DNA from: Cypionkella psychrotolerans
GTDB lineage: Bacteria; Pseudomonadota; Alphaproteobacteria; Rhodobacterales; Rhodobacteraceae
Direction: 5' to 3'
Assembly: GCF_001294535.1 (NCBI RefSeq)
Contig: NZ_LGIC01000083.1
Span: forward strand, 62,001 to 126,000
DNA length: 64,000 nt
Of the stretch, positions 36,668-45,412 are shown piece by piece (the first letter of the stretch is position 1; each line of letters opens with the position of its first letter). A model generated the notes under the pieces. It was not told where the DNA came from. It did no database searches and saw nothing but the letters and a program-made list of their open reading frames with translations. Position numbers and translations under genes: made by a program.

Positions 36668-37474
36668 ATGCAGACCGTGTTGACCAAATCTTTGACCGCA
36701 ATGCTTTTTTCACTGACTTTAACCGCCCCCGCCTTGGCAGCCACCTGCAGCAACACCTCATCAGGGTTTGACGCGTGGAAGGTCGATATGGCGCAAGAGG
36801 CCAAAGCCGAGGGCGTCGGCGAAGCCGGCCGAGCGGCGCTGATGGGCGCAAGCTATTCCAAAGCCACCATCGCGGCGGATCGCAACCAGAAAAGCTTCAA
36901 ATACACCCTACAAAAATTCCTGTCCGTGCGCGGCGCCGATGCGATCATTTCGCAGGGCCGCGCACGCGAAAAGAAGAATCCCGACTTCTATGCAGGGCTT
37001 GAGGCGCAATATGGTGTGCCCGCAGGCGTCTTGCTCGCCATCCACGGGATGGAAACCGGCTTTGGCAATTTCATGGGTGACACCAATGTCGTCTCGGCCA
37101 TCGCCACCCTGACCTTCGACTGCCGCCGCACAGATTTCTTCCGCCCGCATCTGATCGGCGCGCTGCTGCTGGTCGATCAAGGCTCGATCAGCGCCAAATC
37201 TGTCGGCGCAAAGCATGGCGAGCTCGGCCACACCCAGTTCCTGCCCGGCAATGCGCTGCAATATGGTCAGGACGGCAACGGCGATGGCCGGATTGATCTG
37301 ACCAACCTCACCGACGCGCTCTCCACCACCGCAAACTACCTGCGCCAGAAGGGCTGGCAACCTGGGCTGGGCTATCAGGAAGGCGAGCCGAACTTCGCGG
37401 TGATCAAAGAATGGAACGCCGCCAAGGTGTACCAGCAGGCCATCGCGCTGATGGGCGCAAAAATCGACCGATAA
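36668..37474 (+). CDS. Lytic murein transglycosylase (MltB/SltB family)
   Basis: This 268-residue exported enzyme cleaves the glycan strands of peptidoglycan with formation of 1,6-anhydro-muramyl ends. The signal peptide is MQTVLTKSLTAMLFSLTLTA followed by PALAA with cleavage near A25. The catalytic glutamate lies in IHGMETGFGNF. A downstream GHTQFLPGNALQYGQDGNGD block is typical of the MltB-type SLT_2 domain. It lacks the peptidoglycan-binding C-terminal domain found in some relatives. The ATG at 36668 is preferred because it starts the signal peptide; upstream in-frame sequence runs through the tRNA. It is flanked by two identical tRNA-Glu genes. Confidence 0.92.
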   Translation: MQTVLTKSLTAMLFSLTLTAPALAATCSNTSSGFDAWKVDMAQEAKAEGVGEAGRAALMGASYSKATIAADRNQKSFKYTLQKFLSVRGADAIISQGRAREKKNPDFYAGLEAQYGVPAGVLLAIHGMETGFGNFMGDTNVVSAIATLTFDCRRTDFFRPHLIGALLLVDQGSISAKSVGAKHGELGHTQFLPGNALQYGQDGNGDGRIDLTNLTDALSTTANYLRQKGWQPGLGYQEGEPNFAVIKEWNAAKVYQQAIALMGAKIDR

Positions 37475-37528
37475 ATCGGTTTTTCCCCCTTGAACCCCGC
37501 GCGCCAACCGCTTAGGAACCGCCGCAGT

Positions 37529-37603
37529 GGCCCGTTCGTCTATCGGTTAGGACACCAGATTTTCATTCTGGTAAGAGGGGTTCGACTCCCCTACGGGCTG
37601 CCA
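37529..37603 (+). tRNA. tRNA-Glu (TTC), copy 2
   Basis: This gene is identical over all 75 nt to the tRNA-Glu at 36501. It lies 54 nt after the transglycosylase stop, so the two copies form a 1.03-kb direct repeat around that gene. Confidence 0.97.
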
Positions 37604-37723
37604 CTTCCCTTAATTTATGAATGAAACCCATCGCTTGGGCTTCACCGTTAAGTTAAGCATCTTCCTTCCAAAACCGCAGCAATCGCACTAGTCTTCACTG
37701 AATTCCCCAGCGAAAGCGCGCCA

Positions 37724-38628
37724 ATGGATCGGCTGATCAGCGAGCGGATGTTCGTCACCGTGCTGGAAACCGGCAGTTTTGCCGCCGCAGCACAGCGCTT
37801 GGGCACCAGTTCCGGCCAAGCCTCCAAGCTGGTCTCAAAGCTTGAAGCCGAGCTTGGCGTGCGGCTGTTGCACCGCACCACCCGCGCGCTGGCCGCGACC
37901 GAAGCCGGACAGGCCTATTTCGACCGTCTGCGCAGCCTGCTCGATGAATTTGACGCGCTCGATACCGAAACCCGCAACGCCGCCCTGTTGCCACGCGGGA
38001 AGATCCGGCTCAGCGCGCCCCTAAGCTTTGGCACCATCCGGCTGCCCCCCGCCTTGCCGATTTTGCCAAAGCCTATCCCGAGATTGCGCTGGATGTGCAT
38101 TTCTCAGACCGCCTTGTGAACCTTGTCGATGAGGGGTTCGATATGGCGGTGCGGGTCGGTAAACCCGGCGACACCACACTGATCGCGCGCAAACTGTGCA
38201 ACTCGCAACTGATCGTGGCGGCCTCCCCAGCCTATCTTGTCGCACGGGGTGTTCCGCAAACACCGCAAGATTTGGCCGGGCATGACTGTCTGATCGACAC
38301 TAATTACCGCGACCCGCTGCGTTGGACTTTTGCGCAAAATCAACGTGTTGCCGTCATGGGACGGCTGACGTTTTCCAACGCTTCCGCCTGTATGATCGCC
38401 GCCGAATCCGGGCTTGGCATCGCCTCATCCCCCGATTTTGTTCTGGCCGATAGCCTTGCCAGTGGCCGCCTCGTCCGCCTGCTGGCCGCTTATGAAGAAC
38501 CGCCGATGGGGGTGTTTGCGCTGTATCCCTCTGGTCGGCATCTGGCGCTGAAGATGCGGGTGCTGATTGATTTTCTGGTGCAACATCTGCCGCACCCCAG
38601 CACACCCCTTCCAAATCGGACGGAATGA
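37724..38628 (+). pseudogene. LysR-type transcriptional regulator, disrupted by a frameshift
   Basis: The N-terminal part (37724 to about 38044) encodes a LysR helix-turn-helix: ISERMFVTVLETGSFAAAAQ followed by SKLEAELGVRLLHRTTR. The effector-binding domain continues in another frame, recognisable as LADFAKAYPEIALDVHFSDR and DMAVRVGKPGDTTLIARKL, and ends at 38628. The frames switch at 38042-38050 (CTGCCCCCC). One extra base there would restore R-L-A-P-R-L-A-D-F. Without it the first frame runs to a stop at 38119. This is either a genuine loss-of-function mutation in a C-run, a phase-variable tract, or an assembly error. The intact protein would be about 301 residues and likely regulates the adjoining doxX operon. 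Confidence 0.85.
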
Positions 38629-38708
38629 TCTTCCATTTGGCAAGATTATCAATCCAATCGGAAAGAGCCATATTGCGCTCATCAATCCAAACCCAAAGGA
38701 TAACCGCA

Positions 38709-39122
38709 ATGACCGCCCTACCTTCCCAATCCACCAGCCAGACCGACCTCGCCGCCCTGATCCTGCGCCTCGCCCTCGGCGGCCTGTTCCTCGCCCATGC
38801 TGGCCTGAAAATCTTCGTCTTCACCCCCGCTGGCACCGCTGGCTTCTTCCAAAGCATCGGCCTGCCCGGCCCGCTCGCTTATCTGATCATCGCCGTTGAA
38901 GTGCTCGGCGGCCTCGCCTTGATCGCCGGATACCGCACCCGCATCGTCTCTCTCGCCCTGATTCCTGTGCTGCTCGGGGCCATCGTCACCGTGCATTTCG
39001 CCGCTGGTTTCTTCTTCACCAACGAGAACGGTGGCTGGGAATATCCCGCATTCTGGATCATCGCCCTTGTGGTGCAATCCCTGCTCGGCGACGGTGCCGC
39101 ATCGCTTGGTCGCCGCGGCTAA
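38709..39122 (+). CDS. DoxX family membrane protein
   Basis: This 137-residue protein has four hydrophobic segments, starting with LILRLALGGLFLAHAGLKIF, and the DoxX/SURF4-like pattern (GGLALIAGYRTRIVSLALIP). AAAGGATAACCGCA precedes the ATG at 38709. It is the first gene of a four-gene run (DoxX, VOC protein, glutathionyl-hydroquinone reductase, esterase) downstream of a LysR gene. In Bacillus subtilis a DoxX-like protein (CatD) is paired with a catechol dioxygenase (CatE) under quinone-responsive control, so a role in quinone or thiol stress is plausible. Confidence 0.88.
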   Translation: MTALPSQSTSQTDLAALILRLALGGLFLAHAGLKIFVFTPAGTAGFFQSIGLPGPLAYLIIAVEVLGGLALIAGYRTRIVSLALIPVLLGAIVTVHFAAGFFFTNENGGWEYPAFWIIALVVQSLLGDGAASLGRRG

Positions 39123-39146
39123 CCCCAAAACTTTCGGAGAACCGAC

Positions 39147-39956
39147 ATGTCCACTGCATCTGCACCCTTGGAAATCGGCCGCGTCGCCTTGACGGTGAAT
39201 GACATCGGGCGTGTCGGTTCGTTTTACAAACAAGCACTTGGCTTGACTGAACTTAGCAATGATGGCGAAACCCTGCGCCTTGGCGCGGGCAACACCCCCC
39301 TGCTGGAACTGCGCGCCGACAAAACCGCCCGCCGCCGCAGCCCCAAAGAAGCCGGCCTGTTTCACACCGCTTTCCTGCTGCCCAGCCGTGCCGATCTTGG
39401 CGCATGGCTGCTGCACGCTTCTGACAGCCAACTGCCGCTGGAGGGTGCCTCCGACCACCTCGTCAGCGAAGCGATTTATCTGTCAGACCCCGAGGGCAAC
39501 GGCATTGAGGTCTATATCGACCGTCCGCGCTCTGCATGGAAAACCCAAAACGGCCAGATCCAAATGGCCACCAACGGCCTTGATCTGAACAACCTCGCCG
39601 CCGCCGCCAAAGCCCCGTTCACCGAAAGTCCCGAGGGCACCGTGATCGGCCACGTCCATCTGCAAACCGGATCGGTCCCCGAGGCGGAAGCCTTCTACAA
39701 CGGCGATCTTGGCTTTGCGATCACCACGCATTACCCTGGCGCCGCCTTCTACGGCGCAGGCGGATACCACCACCACATCGCCACCAACACTTGGAACAGC
39801 CGGGGGGCCGGCAAGCGCAATTTCCCCTCGACGGGCCTCGCCGATCTGGAAATCCTCGCCGATGCCGAACCCCTCTCCGCGCTGCGCGCCAAACTGCCCG
39901 CCGCCCTGGCCGACCCATGGGGCACCCCGATCACCCTGTCACCAAAGGCGGTGTAA
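39147..39956 (+). CDS. Two-domain VOC (glyoxalase/extradiol dioxygenase-like) protein
   Basis: This 269-residue protein has two vicinal-oxygen-chelate domains: residues about 7-128 (IGRVALTVNDIGRVGSFYK to GIEVYIDRP) and 162-262 (IGHVHLQTGSVPEAEAFYN onward, with GGYHHHIATNTW). Candidate metal ligands are H in GLFHTAFLL, E in GNGIEVYI, and histidines in the second domain. It resembles CatE-type catechol-2,3-dioxygenases. CGGAGAACC precedes the ATG. It lies 24 nt after doxX and 1 nt before the next gene. The substrate is not known, but the setting suggests catechols or quinols. Confidence 0.88.
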   Translation: MSTASAPLEIGRVALTVNDIGRVGSFYKQALGLTELSNDGETLRLGAGNTPLLELRADKTARRRSPKEAGLFHTAFLLPSRADLGAWLLHASDSQLPLEGASDHLVSEAIYLSDPEGNGIEVYIDRPRSAWKTQNGQIQMATNGLDLNNLAAAAKAPFTESPEGTVIGHVHLQTGSVPEAEAFYNGDLGFAITTHYPGAAFYGAGGYHHHIATNTWNSRGAGKRNFPSTGLADLEILADAEPLSALRAKLPAALADPWGTPITLSPKAV

Positions 39957-39957
39957 G

Positions 39958-40896
39958 ATGCTGGTCGATGGAAAATGGCAGGAAAACTGGCAGCCCGTGC
40001 AGGCCAAGGATGCCGAAGGCGGCTTCGTGCGCCAACAATCGACGTTCCGCAACTGGATCACCCCGGATGGTTCCTCCGGCTTCAAGGCCGAGGCCGGGCG
40101 CTATCACCTCTACGTCGCGCTGATCTGCCCTTGGGCGTCACGCACTTTGATAGCGCGCAAACTCAAAGGCTTAGAGTCGGCGATCACCGTGTCCGTGGTC
40201 GAACCCACCCTCACCGATCAAGGCTGGCGCTTCGGCACCTACCCCGGCAGCACCGCCGATCATCTCCACAACGCCACCTATATGCACGAAGTTTACACCC
40301 GCGCCGATGCCCATGTCTCGGGCCGCGCCACCGTCCCGGTGCTGTGGGACAAACACACCGACACGCTGGTCAACAACGAATCCGCCGACATTCTGCGGAT
40401 GCTCAACTCCGGCTTCGGCAGCCTTGCCACTGGCCCCGACCTTTACCCCGAGGCCCTACGATCTGAGATCGACGCGCTGAACGATCAGATCTACCCGGCT
40501 CTGAACAACGGCGTCTACCGCGCCGGATTTGCTACCACACAGGCCGCCTACGAAGCCGCCTTCGCGGACGTATTCGCCACGCTCGACAGCCTAGAGGCAC
40601 GCTTGTCCGACAATCGCCCCTATCTGCACGGCGCGCCATTCACCGAAACTGACATTCGCGCCTTCGTCAGCCTGATCCGCTTTGACGCCGCCTACCACGG
40701 CTTGTTCAAAACCAACCTGAAACGCATCGCCGACTACCCGCACCTGCAAGCCTATATGCTGCGCATCCTGGCCCTACCCGGCGTCCGCGACACCGTCAGC
40801 ATCGAACATATCAAACGCGGCTACTACTCGATCAAAACCCTGAACCCGCTGGGTCTTGTCCCGGTTGGACCCCTGCTGCCTTGGGACAAAGCATGA
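39958..40896 (+). CDS. Glutathionyl-hydroquinone reductase (xi-class GST)
   Basis: This 312-residue member of the YqjG/PcpF/ECM4 family reduces glutathionyl-hydroquinones to free hydroquinones. The catalytic cysteine is in ALICPWASRTLIARKL. Downstream motifs are RATVPVLWDK and NNESADILRML for glutathione binding, and a C-terminal helical domain with LHGAPFTETDIRAFVSLIRF. The start at 39958 lies 1 nt after the VOC gene stop; earlier in-frame starts fall inside that gene. The end overlaps the esterase start (ATGA). The cytoplasmic, glutathione-dependent activity fits a quinone detoxification operon. Confidence 0.93.
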   Translation: MLVDGKWQENWQPVQAKDAEGGFVRQQSTFRNWITPDGSSGFKAEAGRYHLYVALICPWASRTLIARKLKGLESAITVSVVEPTLTDQGWRFGTYPGSTADHLHNATYMHEVYTRADAHVSGRATVPVLWDKHTDTLVNNESADILRMLNSGFGSLATGPDLYPEALRSEIDALNDQIYPALNNGVYRAGFATTQAAYEAAFADVFATLDSLEARLSDNRPYLHGAPFTETDIRAFVSLIRFDAAYHGLFKTNLKRIADYPHLQAYMLRILALPGVRDTVSIEHIKRGYYSIKTLNPLGLVPVGPLLPWDKA

Positions 40897-41492
40897 GCAA
40901 GCTGTTGATCATGCTGCATGGTGTCGGCAGCAACGGCGCGGATCTGGCCCCGATCGGCCAACACATCGCGCAAAATATCGGTGCGGAATACGCCAGCCCT
41001 GACGCCCCACACCGCTTTGACCAAGGTGGGCCGGGCCGCCAGTGGTTCTCGATCACCGACGTTACCGGAGCCAATCGCCCCAACCGAGTCGCCGAAGCCC
41101 GCGCCAGTTTCAACGCGACGCTCAGTGCCCTCATCGAAACCCATGGCCTGCAAAACCAACTCCACAACGTCGCCCTGATCGGCTTCTCGCAAGGCTCGAT
41201 CATGGCGCTGGATGCCGTCGCCTCCGGCCGCTGGCCCGTTGGCGCAGTCGTCGCCTTCTCGCTGCGCCTCGCCAGCCCAACGCCGCTGACGCCAGCGTTA
41301 AAAACCCCGGTTCTGCTGATCCACGGTACTACCGATCCGGTGATGCCGATCACCGAGGCCACCACAGCCGAAGCCGCCCTGACCGCAGCGGGCGTGCAGA
41401 CCACTCTCCATCTGCTGCCCGGCGTCGGTCACACCATCACCCCCGCGGGCGTGGCATTGGCCGAAACCTTCCTGCGCACGCGCCTCAATTAA
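40893..41492 (+). CDS. Carboxylesterase/phospholipase-type alpha/beta hydrolase
   Basis: This 199-residue serine hydrolase has the nucleophile elbow GFSQGS, an acid residue in LLIHGTTDPVMPI and a histidine in LPGVGHTITPAG. The N-terminal LLIMLHGVGSNGADLAP carries the oxyanion-hole HG. It resembles the carboxylesterase/thioesterase family that includes Bacillus MhqD of the quinone-responsive regulon. The ATG overlaps the hydroquinone reductase stop by 4 nt. The stop codon overlaps the stop of the convergent Lrp gene in a shared TTAA. Confidence 0.92.
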   Translation: MSKLLIMLHGVGSNGADLAPIGQHIAQNIGAEYASPDAPHRFDQGGPGRQWFSITDVTGANRPNRVAEARASFNATLSALIETHGLQNQLHNVALIGFSQGSIMALDAVASGRWPVGAVVAFSLRLASPTPLTPALKTPVLLIHGTTDPVMPITEATTAEAALTAAGVQTTLHLLPGVGHTITPAGVALAETFLRTRLN

Positions 41493-41962
41493 CGGCGCTG
41501 CGTATCCACCGGATAGGCAGTACCATACTTCATCCGCTCCATCACGAAATGCGAGGTGAAATTCTTGATCGCCACCGCATCGGTGAGGCGCTTGTAGAGC
41601 CCGTCAAAATCCGCCGTATCGCCGACCGAGACCCGCAGCAGATAATCCATCTCTCCGGCCATCCGGTAGACTTCCATGATCTCAGGAATCGCCTCGGTCG
41701 CCTTCATAAAGGCATCGCGCCACTCGGCGGAATGATCCACCGCTTCGACCTCGACAAACACCGTCAGGCCAAAGCCAAGCCGCGCCGGGTCCACCATTGC
41801 CACCCGTCCGGTGACAATGCCAGTGGCCTCAAGCCGTTGAATCCGCTTCCAGCATGGCGTCTGTGATAGCCCCACCCGGTCGGCAATCTGCGCCACCGGC
41901 AGCGTCGCATCGCGCATCAACTCGGCGATAATCTTGCGATCAATCTGATCAAGTTCGGCCAT
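41489..41962 (-). CDS. Lrp/AsnC family transcriptional regulator
   Basis: This 157-residue regulator has a helix-turn-helix DNA-binding N-terminus (DQIDRKIIAELMRDATLPVA then ADRVGLSQTPCWKRIQRLEA). An RAM ligand-binding domain follows from about residue 65 (GFGLTVFVEVEAVDHS). AAGGGGAACGG precedes the ATG at 41962. It is transcribed divergently from the small protein and sulfate-transport operon across an AT-rich region with palindromes, so it may control itself, that operon, or both. The effector (an amino acid in known relatives) is unknown. Confidence 0.93.
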   Translation of the reverse strand: MAELDQIDRKIIAELMRDATLPVAQIADRVGLSQTPCWKRIQRLEATGIVTGRVAMVDPARLGFGLTVFVEVEAVDHSAEWRDAFMKATEAIPEIMEVYRMAGEMDYLLRVSVGDTADFDGLYKRLTDAVAIKNFTSHFVMERMKYGTAYPVDTQRR

Positions 41963-42025
41963 AGCCGTTCCCCTTCTGGTTCTGCACCTAGGATGAGGCA
42001 AAAATTCTAAATGTCTACCATCTTT

Positions 42026-42073
42026 ATCGTGATATATTTCAAAAGTACGATAAACTATTGTTTTAAAACAATT
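42026..42073. promoter_or_regulatory. AT-rich palindromes between lrp and the sulfate operon
   Basis: The 292-nt divergent region 41963-42254 is clearly more AT-rich than its surroundings. It contains the perfect 16-bp palindrome ATTGTTTTAAAACAAT (42058-42073) and an inverted pair TATCGT (42026-42031) and ACGATA (42048-42053). These are candidate operators for the Lrp-type regulator or a sulfur regulator. A GGGAG ribosome site lies before the small gene at 42255. Confidence 0.5.
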
Positions 42074-42254
42074 ATATCTACGAAAACCATCTCTTCATCC
42101 CCTCAACCCATTGAGAATAAAGCAGGGAGAATTTTCTTCTAAAATCACGACAAAAAAGAGCGTTATTTTTCCGTTGCTAAACTCGACTAACTCTGTCGTT
42201 ATTAAGGGTATCGACACACTCGACCCTACCCAACTAATCCAGAGGGAGACCACC

Positions 42255-42479
42255 ATGTTCGCAGCACCCCAATCAGACTTCAGCCATGCGGCGCCGATGT
42301 CCTGCGCCTATCAGGTTTCTCTGATCGACCGCCGCACCGGACGCGCCCACCGCGTCTCGGGCAGCCCGCTGGTCCGCTTCACCCGCGATCCGCAAGCTGC
42401 GGTGCAAGAATTGCTCGACGGCCGCGATGCCCGCCTGTGGGAAACCCGCGTCGAGCCCTTGGACCCCTACGCAAGATGA
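42255..42479 (+). CDS. Small conserved-looking protein heading the sulfate-transport operon
   Basis: This 74-residue soluble protein from ATG 42255 follows a good AGGGAG ribosome site. The sequence has no signal peptide and no domain I recognise. The central part ([20 protein letters not shown]) looks like a small beta-rich fold followed by a helix ([11 protein letters not shown]). It precedes the sulfate-binding protein gene by 74 nt on the same strand. Its position between an Lrp-type regulator and cys genes suggests a role in sulfur metabolism, which is inference only. Confidence 0.65.
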   Translation: MFAAPQSDFSHAAPMSCAYQVSLIDRRTGRAHRVSGSPLVRFTRDPQAAVQELLDGRDARLWETRVEPLDPYAR

Positions 42480-42553
42480 CCGCCCCCATTCTCGGGTTCA
42501 TCCCCGCCCTTCCTTTCCCGGCGAAACGCCATCCCATCCCGCAGGAGAAACCA

Positions 42554-43675
42554 ATGCTCACCACCATCACCGTTGCAGGGACCGTGACGGCCCAAGGCAC
42601 CCTCACCCAGCGCCATGCAGATGGCCGCGTCACCATCACCACCGGCGAGCGCGACTTCGTTGGCTTCCCAGTGCGCGAAAACTGGCTCGGCAAGGCTGCC
42701 CTTATTGCACTTTCGGCGCTCTATCTCAGCTTTTCGGCAGCGCAAGAAGTCCACGCCGAAACCCTGCTGAACGTCAGCTACGACCCAACGCGCGAACTTT
42801 ACAAAGACCTGAACGCAGCCTTCATCGAAAGCTACACCGCCGCAGGCAACCCGGCTCCGACGATTGAGGCCAGCCACGGCGGTTCGGGCGCACAAGCCCG
42901 CGCGGTGATCGAAGGTCTGGATGCCCAGGTCGTCACACTGGCCCTCGCCGCCGACATCGACAAGATCGCCAAGGAAGGCAAACTGCCCGCCGATTGGCAG
43001 TCGAAACTGCCGCACAATTCCTCACCCTATACCTCGACCATCGTGTTCCTCGTCCGTGAAGGCAACCCGAAGGGCATCAAAGACTGGGGCGATCTGGTGA
43101 AAGATGGCGTTGAAGTCATCACCCCGAACCCGAAAACGAGCGGAGGCGCGCGCTGGAACTACCTCGCCGCTTGGGCTTGGGCAGAAAAGAACGGCCAAGA
43201 CCCGCAAGCCTTTGTCAAAACCCTGCTGGAGCATGTGCCAGTGCTGGACAAAGGTGCACGCGACGCCACCACCACGTTCGCCCAGCGCGGCATCGGTGAT
43301 GTGCTGCTGGCTTGGGAGAACGAGGCCTACTTGGCTGAAAAAGAGCTTGGCGACGATCAGTTTGATATCGTCGTGCCCTCGCTCTCGATCCTCGCCGAAC
43401 CGCCCGTCGCCTTGGTTGAGGCCAACATTCACAACGACGATCAGCGCAAACTGGCCAAGGCTTACCTGAACTTCCTCTACACCCCCGAAGCCCAAGCCAT
43501 CATCTTCAAAGACTACTACCGTGGCTGGGATACCTCGAAAGCCGATCCGGCTGACGTTGCCCGCTTCCCGAAACTCGAATTGGTAGATATTTCCCACTTT
43601 GGCGGCTGGGCCGAGGCACAGAAAACCCACTTCGCCGACGGCGGCACCTTCGATCAAATCTACACCGCGAAGTAA
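42554..43675 (+). CDS. sbp: Sulfate/thiosulfate ABC transporter substrate-binding protein
   Basis: This protein is 373 residues from ATG 42554, which has a strong CAGGAG ribosome site. The mature domain begins near E69 with [19 protein letters not shown], the typical sulfate-binding protein start. It continues with [31 protein letters not shown] and [11 protein letters not shown], which line the oxyanion pocket in the family. The signal peptide (about residues 44-68, ending VHA) is unusually preceded by ~40 residues containing [20 protein letters not shown]. An internal GTG at 42671 would give an ordinary signal peptide but has no ribosome site. It is the first transporter gene, followed by cysT, cysW and cysA. 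Confidence 0.95.
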   Translation: MLTTITVAGTVTAQGTLTQRHADGRVTITTGERDFVGFPVRENWLGKAALIALSALYLSFSAAQEVHAETLLNVSYDPTRELYKDLNAAFIESYTAAGNPAPTIEASHGGSGAQARAVIEGLDAQVVTLALAADIDKIAKEGKLPADWQSKLPHNSSPYTSTIVFLVREGNPKGIKDWGDLVKDGVEVITPNPKTSGGARWNYLAAWAWAEKNGQDPQAFVKTLLEHVPVLDKGARDATTTFAQRGIGDVLLAWENEAYLAEKELGDDQFDIVVPSLSILAEPPVALVEANIHNDDQRKLAKAYLNFLYTPEAQAIIFKDYYRGWDTSKADPADVARFPKLELVDISHFGGWAEAQKTHFADGGTFDQIYTAK

Positions 43676-43681
43676 CGCCCC

Positions 43682-44518
43682 ATGAGCAGACCGCTGATCA
43701 ACAGATCCCCGCTTCCCGGCATGGCCCTTAGTGCCGGGATCACCCTCACCCTGCTGTCTCTGGTGGTCTTGCTGCCAATCGGCGCCCTTCTCTTGAAGGG
43801 CGCCACTGCCGGTTTTCCTGCCCTCTGGACCGAGGTGAACACCCCCCGCATCTGGGGCGCATTGTTCCTGTCGTTCCGGCTATCCTTCATCGCCGCCCTG
43901 ATCAACCTAGTCTTCGGTGTCGCCCTCGCCTGGGTCTTGGTGCGCTACCGCTTCCCCGGCCGCCGCCTGCTCGACGCCGCCGTTGACCTCCCCTTCGCGC
44001 TACCCACCGCCGTCGCAGGCATCGCTTTGACCGCCCTATATGCCCCCAACGGCGCGTTTGGCTCCATTGCCCGCGACCTCGGCTTCAAGATCGCCTATAC
44101 CCAATGGGGCATCCTGATCGCCCTCATCTTCGTCGGCCTGCCTTTTGTGACCCGCACCGTGCAACCCGTCGTCGAAGAAATCGAGCGTGAGGTAGAAGAA
44201 GCGTCCGCCACCCTCGGCGCCACCCGCGCCTACACCCTGCGCCGCGTCGTCCTTCCCATGCTGGCCCCCGCGGCAATGACAGGCTTTGCCCTCTCGCTCG
44301 CCCGTGCGGTTGGCGAATATGGCTCGGTAATCTTCATCGCGGGCAACATCCCCCTGAAAACCGAGATCGCGCCCTTGCTGATCGTCATCAAACTGGAAGA
44401 ATTCAACTATGTCGGTGCCACCGCCATCGGCATCGCCATGCTGGTGATTTCCTTCGCAATGCTTTTGCTGATCAACGCCATCCAAGTTCTCAGCCGCCGG
44501 AGGATTGGCTATGTCTGA
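43682..44518 (+). CDS. cysT: Sulfate ABC transporter permease CysT
   Basis: This 278-residue inner-membrane permease has about six transmembrane segments. The ABC-permease EAA-like loop reads EEASATLGATRAYTLRRVVL, which contacts the ATPase. The conserved ARAVGEYGSVIFIAGNIPLK segment identifies the sulfate/molybdate permease family. It starts 7 nt after the binding-protein gene and overlaps cysW by 8 nt. With CysW and CysA it forms the membrane channel that imports sulfate for cysteine synthesis. Confidence 0.96.
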   Translation: MSRPLINRSPLPGMALSAGITLTLLSLVVLLPIGALLLKGATAGFPALWTEVNTPRIWGALFLSFRLSFIAALINLVFGVALAWVLVRYRFPGRRLLDAAVDLPFALPTAVAGIALTALYAPNGAFGSIARDLGFKIAYTQWGILIALIFVGLPFVTRTVQPVVEEIEREVEEASATLGATRAYTLRRVVLPMLAPAAMTGFALSLARAVGEYGSVIFIAGNIPLKTEIAPLLIVIKLEEFNYVGATAIGIAMLVISFAMLLLINAIQVLSRRRIGYV

Positions 44519-45401
44519 CACCCCCACCCACCACTGGCCGAAACCCACAGGTTCGCAAGCGCATCGCCCGGTCACCACCGAATTCCCCGGCTTCCGGTTC
44601 GGCCTGATCGCGGTCGTCGTGCTATTCCTCGCGCTTTTGCTGTTCGCCCCCCTCGTCGCCGTCTTCGCCGAGGCCCTCTCGAAAGGTGCCATCGAAGCCG
44701 TCAAATCCCTCGCCAACCCCGAGGCGTCTTCTGCAATCAAACTCACCCTCATCGTCGCCGCCGTCGCGGTCCCCCTTAACGCCGTCTTCGGCATCGCAGC
44801 GGCATGGTTCATCACCAAATACGACTTTCGCGGCAAAGCCTTGCTGATCACCCTCATCGACCTGCCATTCTCGGTTTCTCCGGTCGTCGCGGGCCTCTGC
44901 TTGGTGCTTACCTTCGGCGCAAACACCGCTGTTGGCGGCTGGATGGTCGCCCATGGCTACCCCATCGTCTTCGCCCTGCCCTCGATCATCCTCGCCTCGA
45001 TGTTCGTGACCTTCCCTTTTGTTGCACGCGAGTTGATCCCGGTGATGATCGAACAAGGCAAGGCCGAGGAGGAAGCCGCCCTCACCCTCGGAGCCTCCGG
45101 CTGGCGCATCTTCTTCACCGTCACTTTGCCCAACATCCGCTGGGCGCTGCTCTACGGCGTGCTGCTTTGCAACGCCCGCGCCATGGGTGAGTTCGGCGCA
45201 GTCGCAGTGGTCTCGGGCAAAATCCGCGGCCAAACCGCCACCATGCCGATCACCATTGAGATGCTGTACAACGAATATCTCTCGGTCTCTGCCTTCAGCC
45301 TCGCCGCCGTACTTGCACTATTGGCGCTGCTGACCCTCACCCTGAAAACCCTGCTGGAATGGCGCTTTGCCGATCAGCTTGCCGCCGCACACCGTCCCTG
45401 A
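44511..45401 (+). CDS. cysW: Sulfate ABC transporter permease CysW
   Basis: This 296-residue permease partner of CysT starts at ATG 44511 with GGAGG 8-12 nt upstream. After a ~35-residue hydrophilic N-terminus come about six membrane segments. The EAA loop [20 protein letters not shown] and the [20 protein letters not shown] block are specific to CysW. It overlaps cysT by 8 nt and is followed 12 nt later by cysA. Confidence 0.96.
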   Translation: MSDTPTHHWPKPTGSQAHRPVTTEFPGFRFGLIAVVVLFLALLLFAPLVAVFAEALSKGAIEAVKSLANPEASSAIKLTLIVAAVAVPLNAVFGIAAAWFITKYDFRGKALLITLIDLPFSVSPVVAGLCLVLTFGANTAVGGWMVAHGYPIVFALPSIILASMFVTFPFVARELIPVMIEQGKAEEEAALTLGASGWRIFFTVTLPNIRWALLYGVLLCNARAMGEFGAVAVVSGKIRGQTATMPITIEMLYNEYLSVSAFSLAAVLALLALLTLTLKTLLEWRFADQLAAAHRP

Positions 45402-45412
45402 AAGGCCAAACC

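Noticed and set aside
36501-37603. tRNA-Glu pair as integration sites bounding a genomic island
   Set aside because: Both copies are full tRNA genes. Only one chromosomal-type gene lies between them, and there is no integrase.
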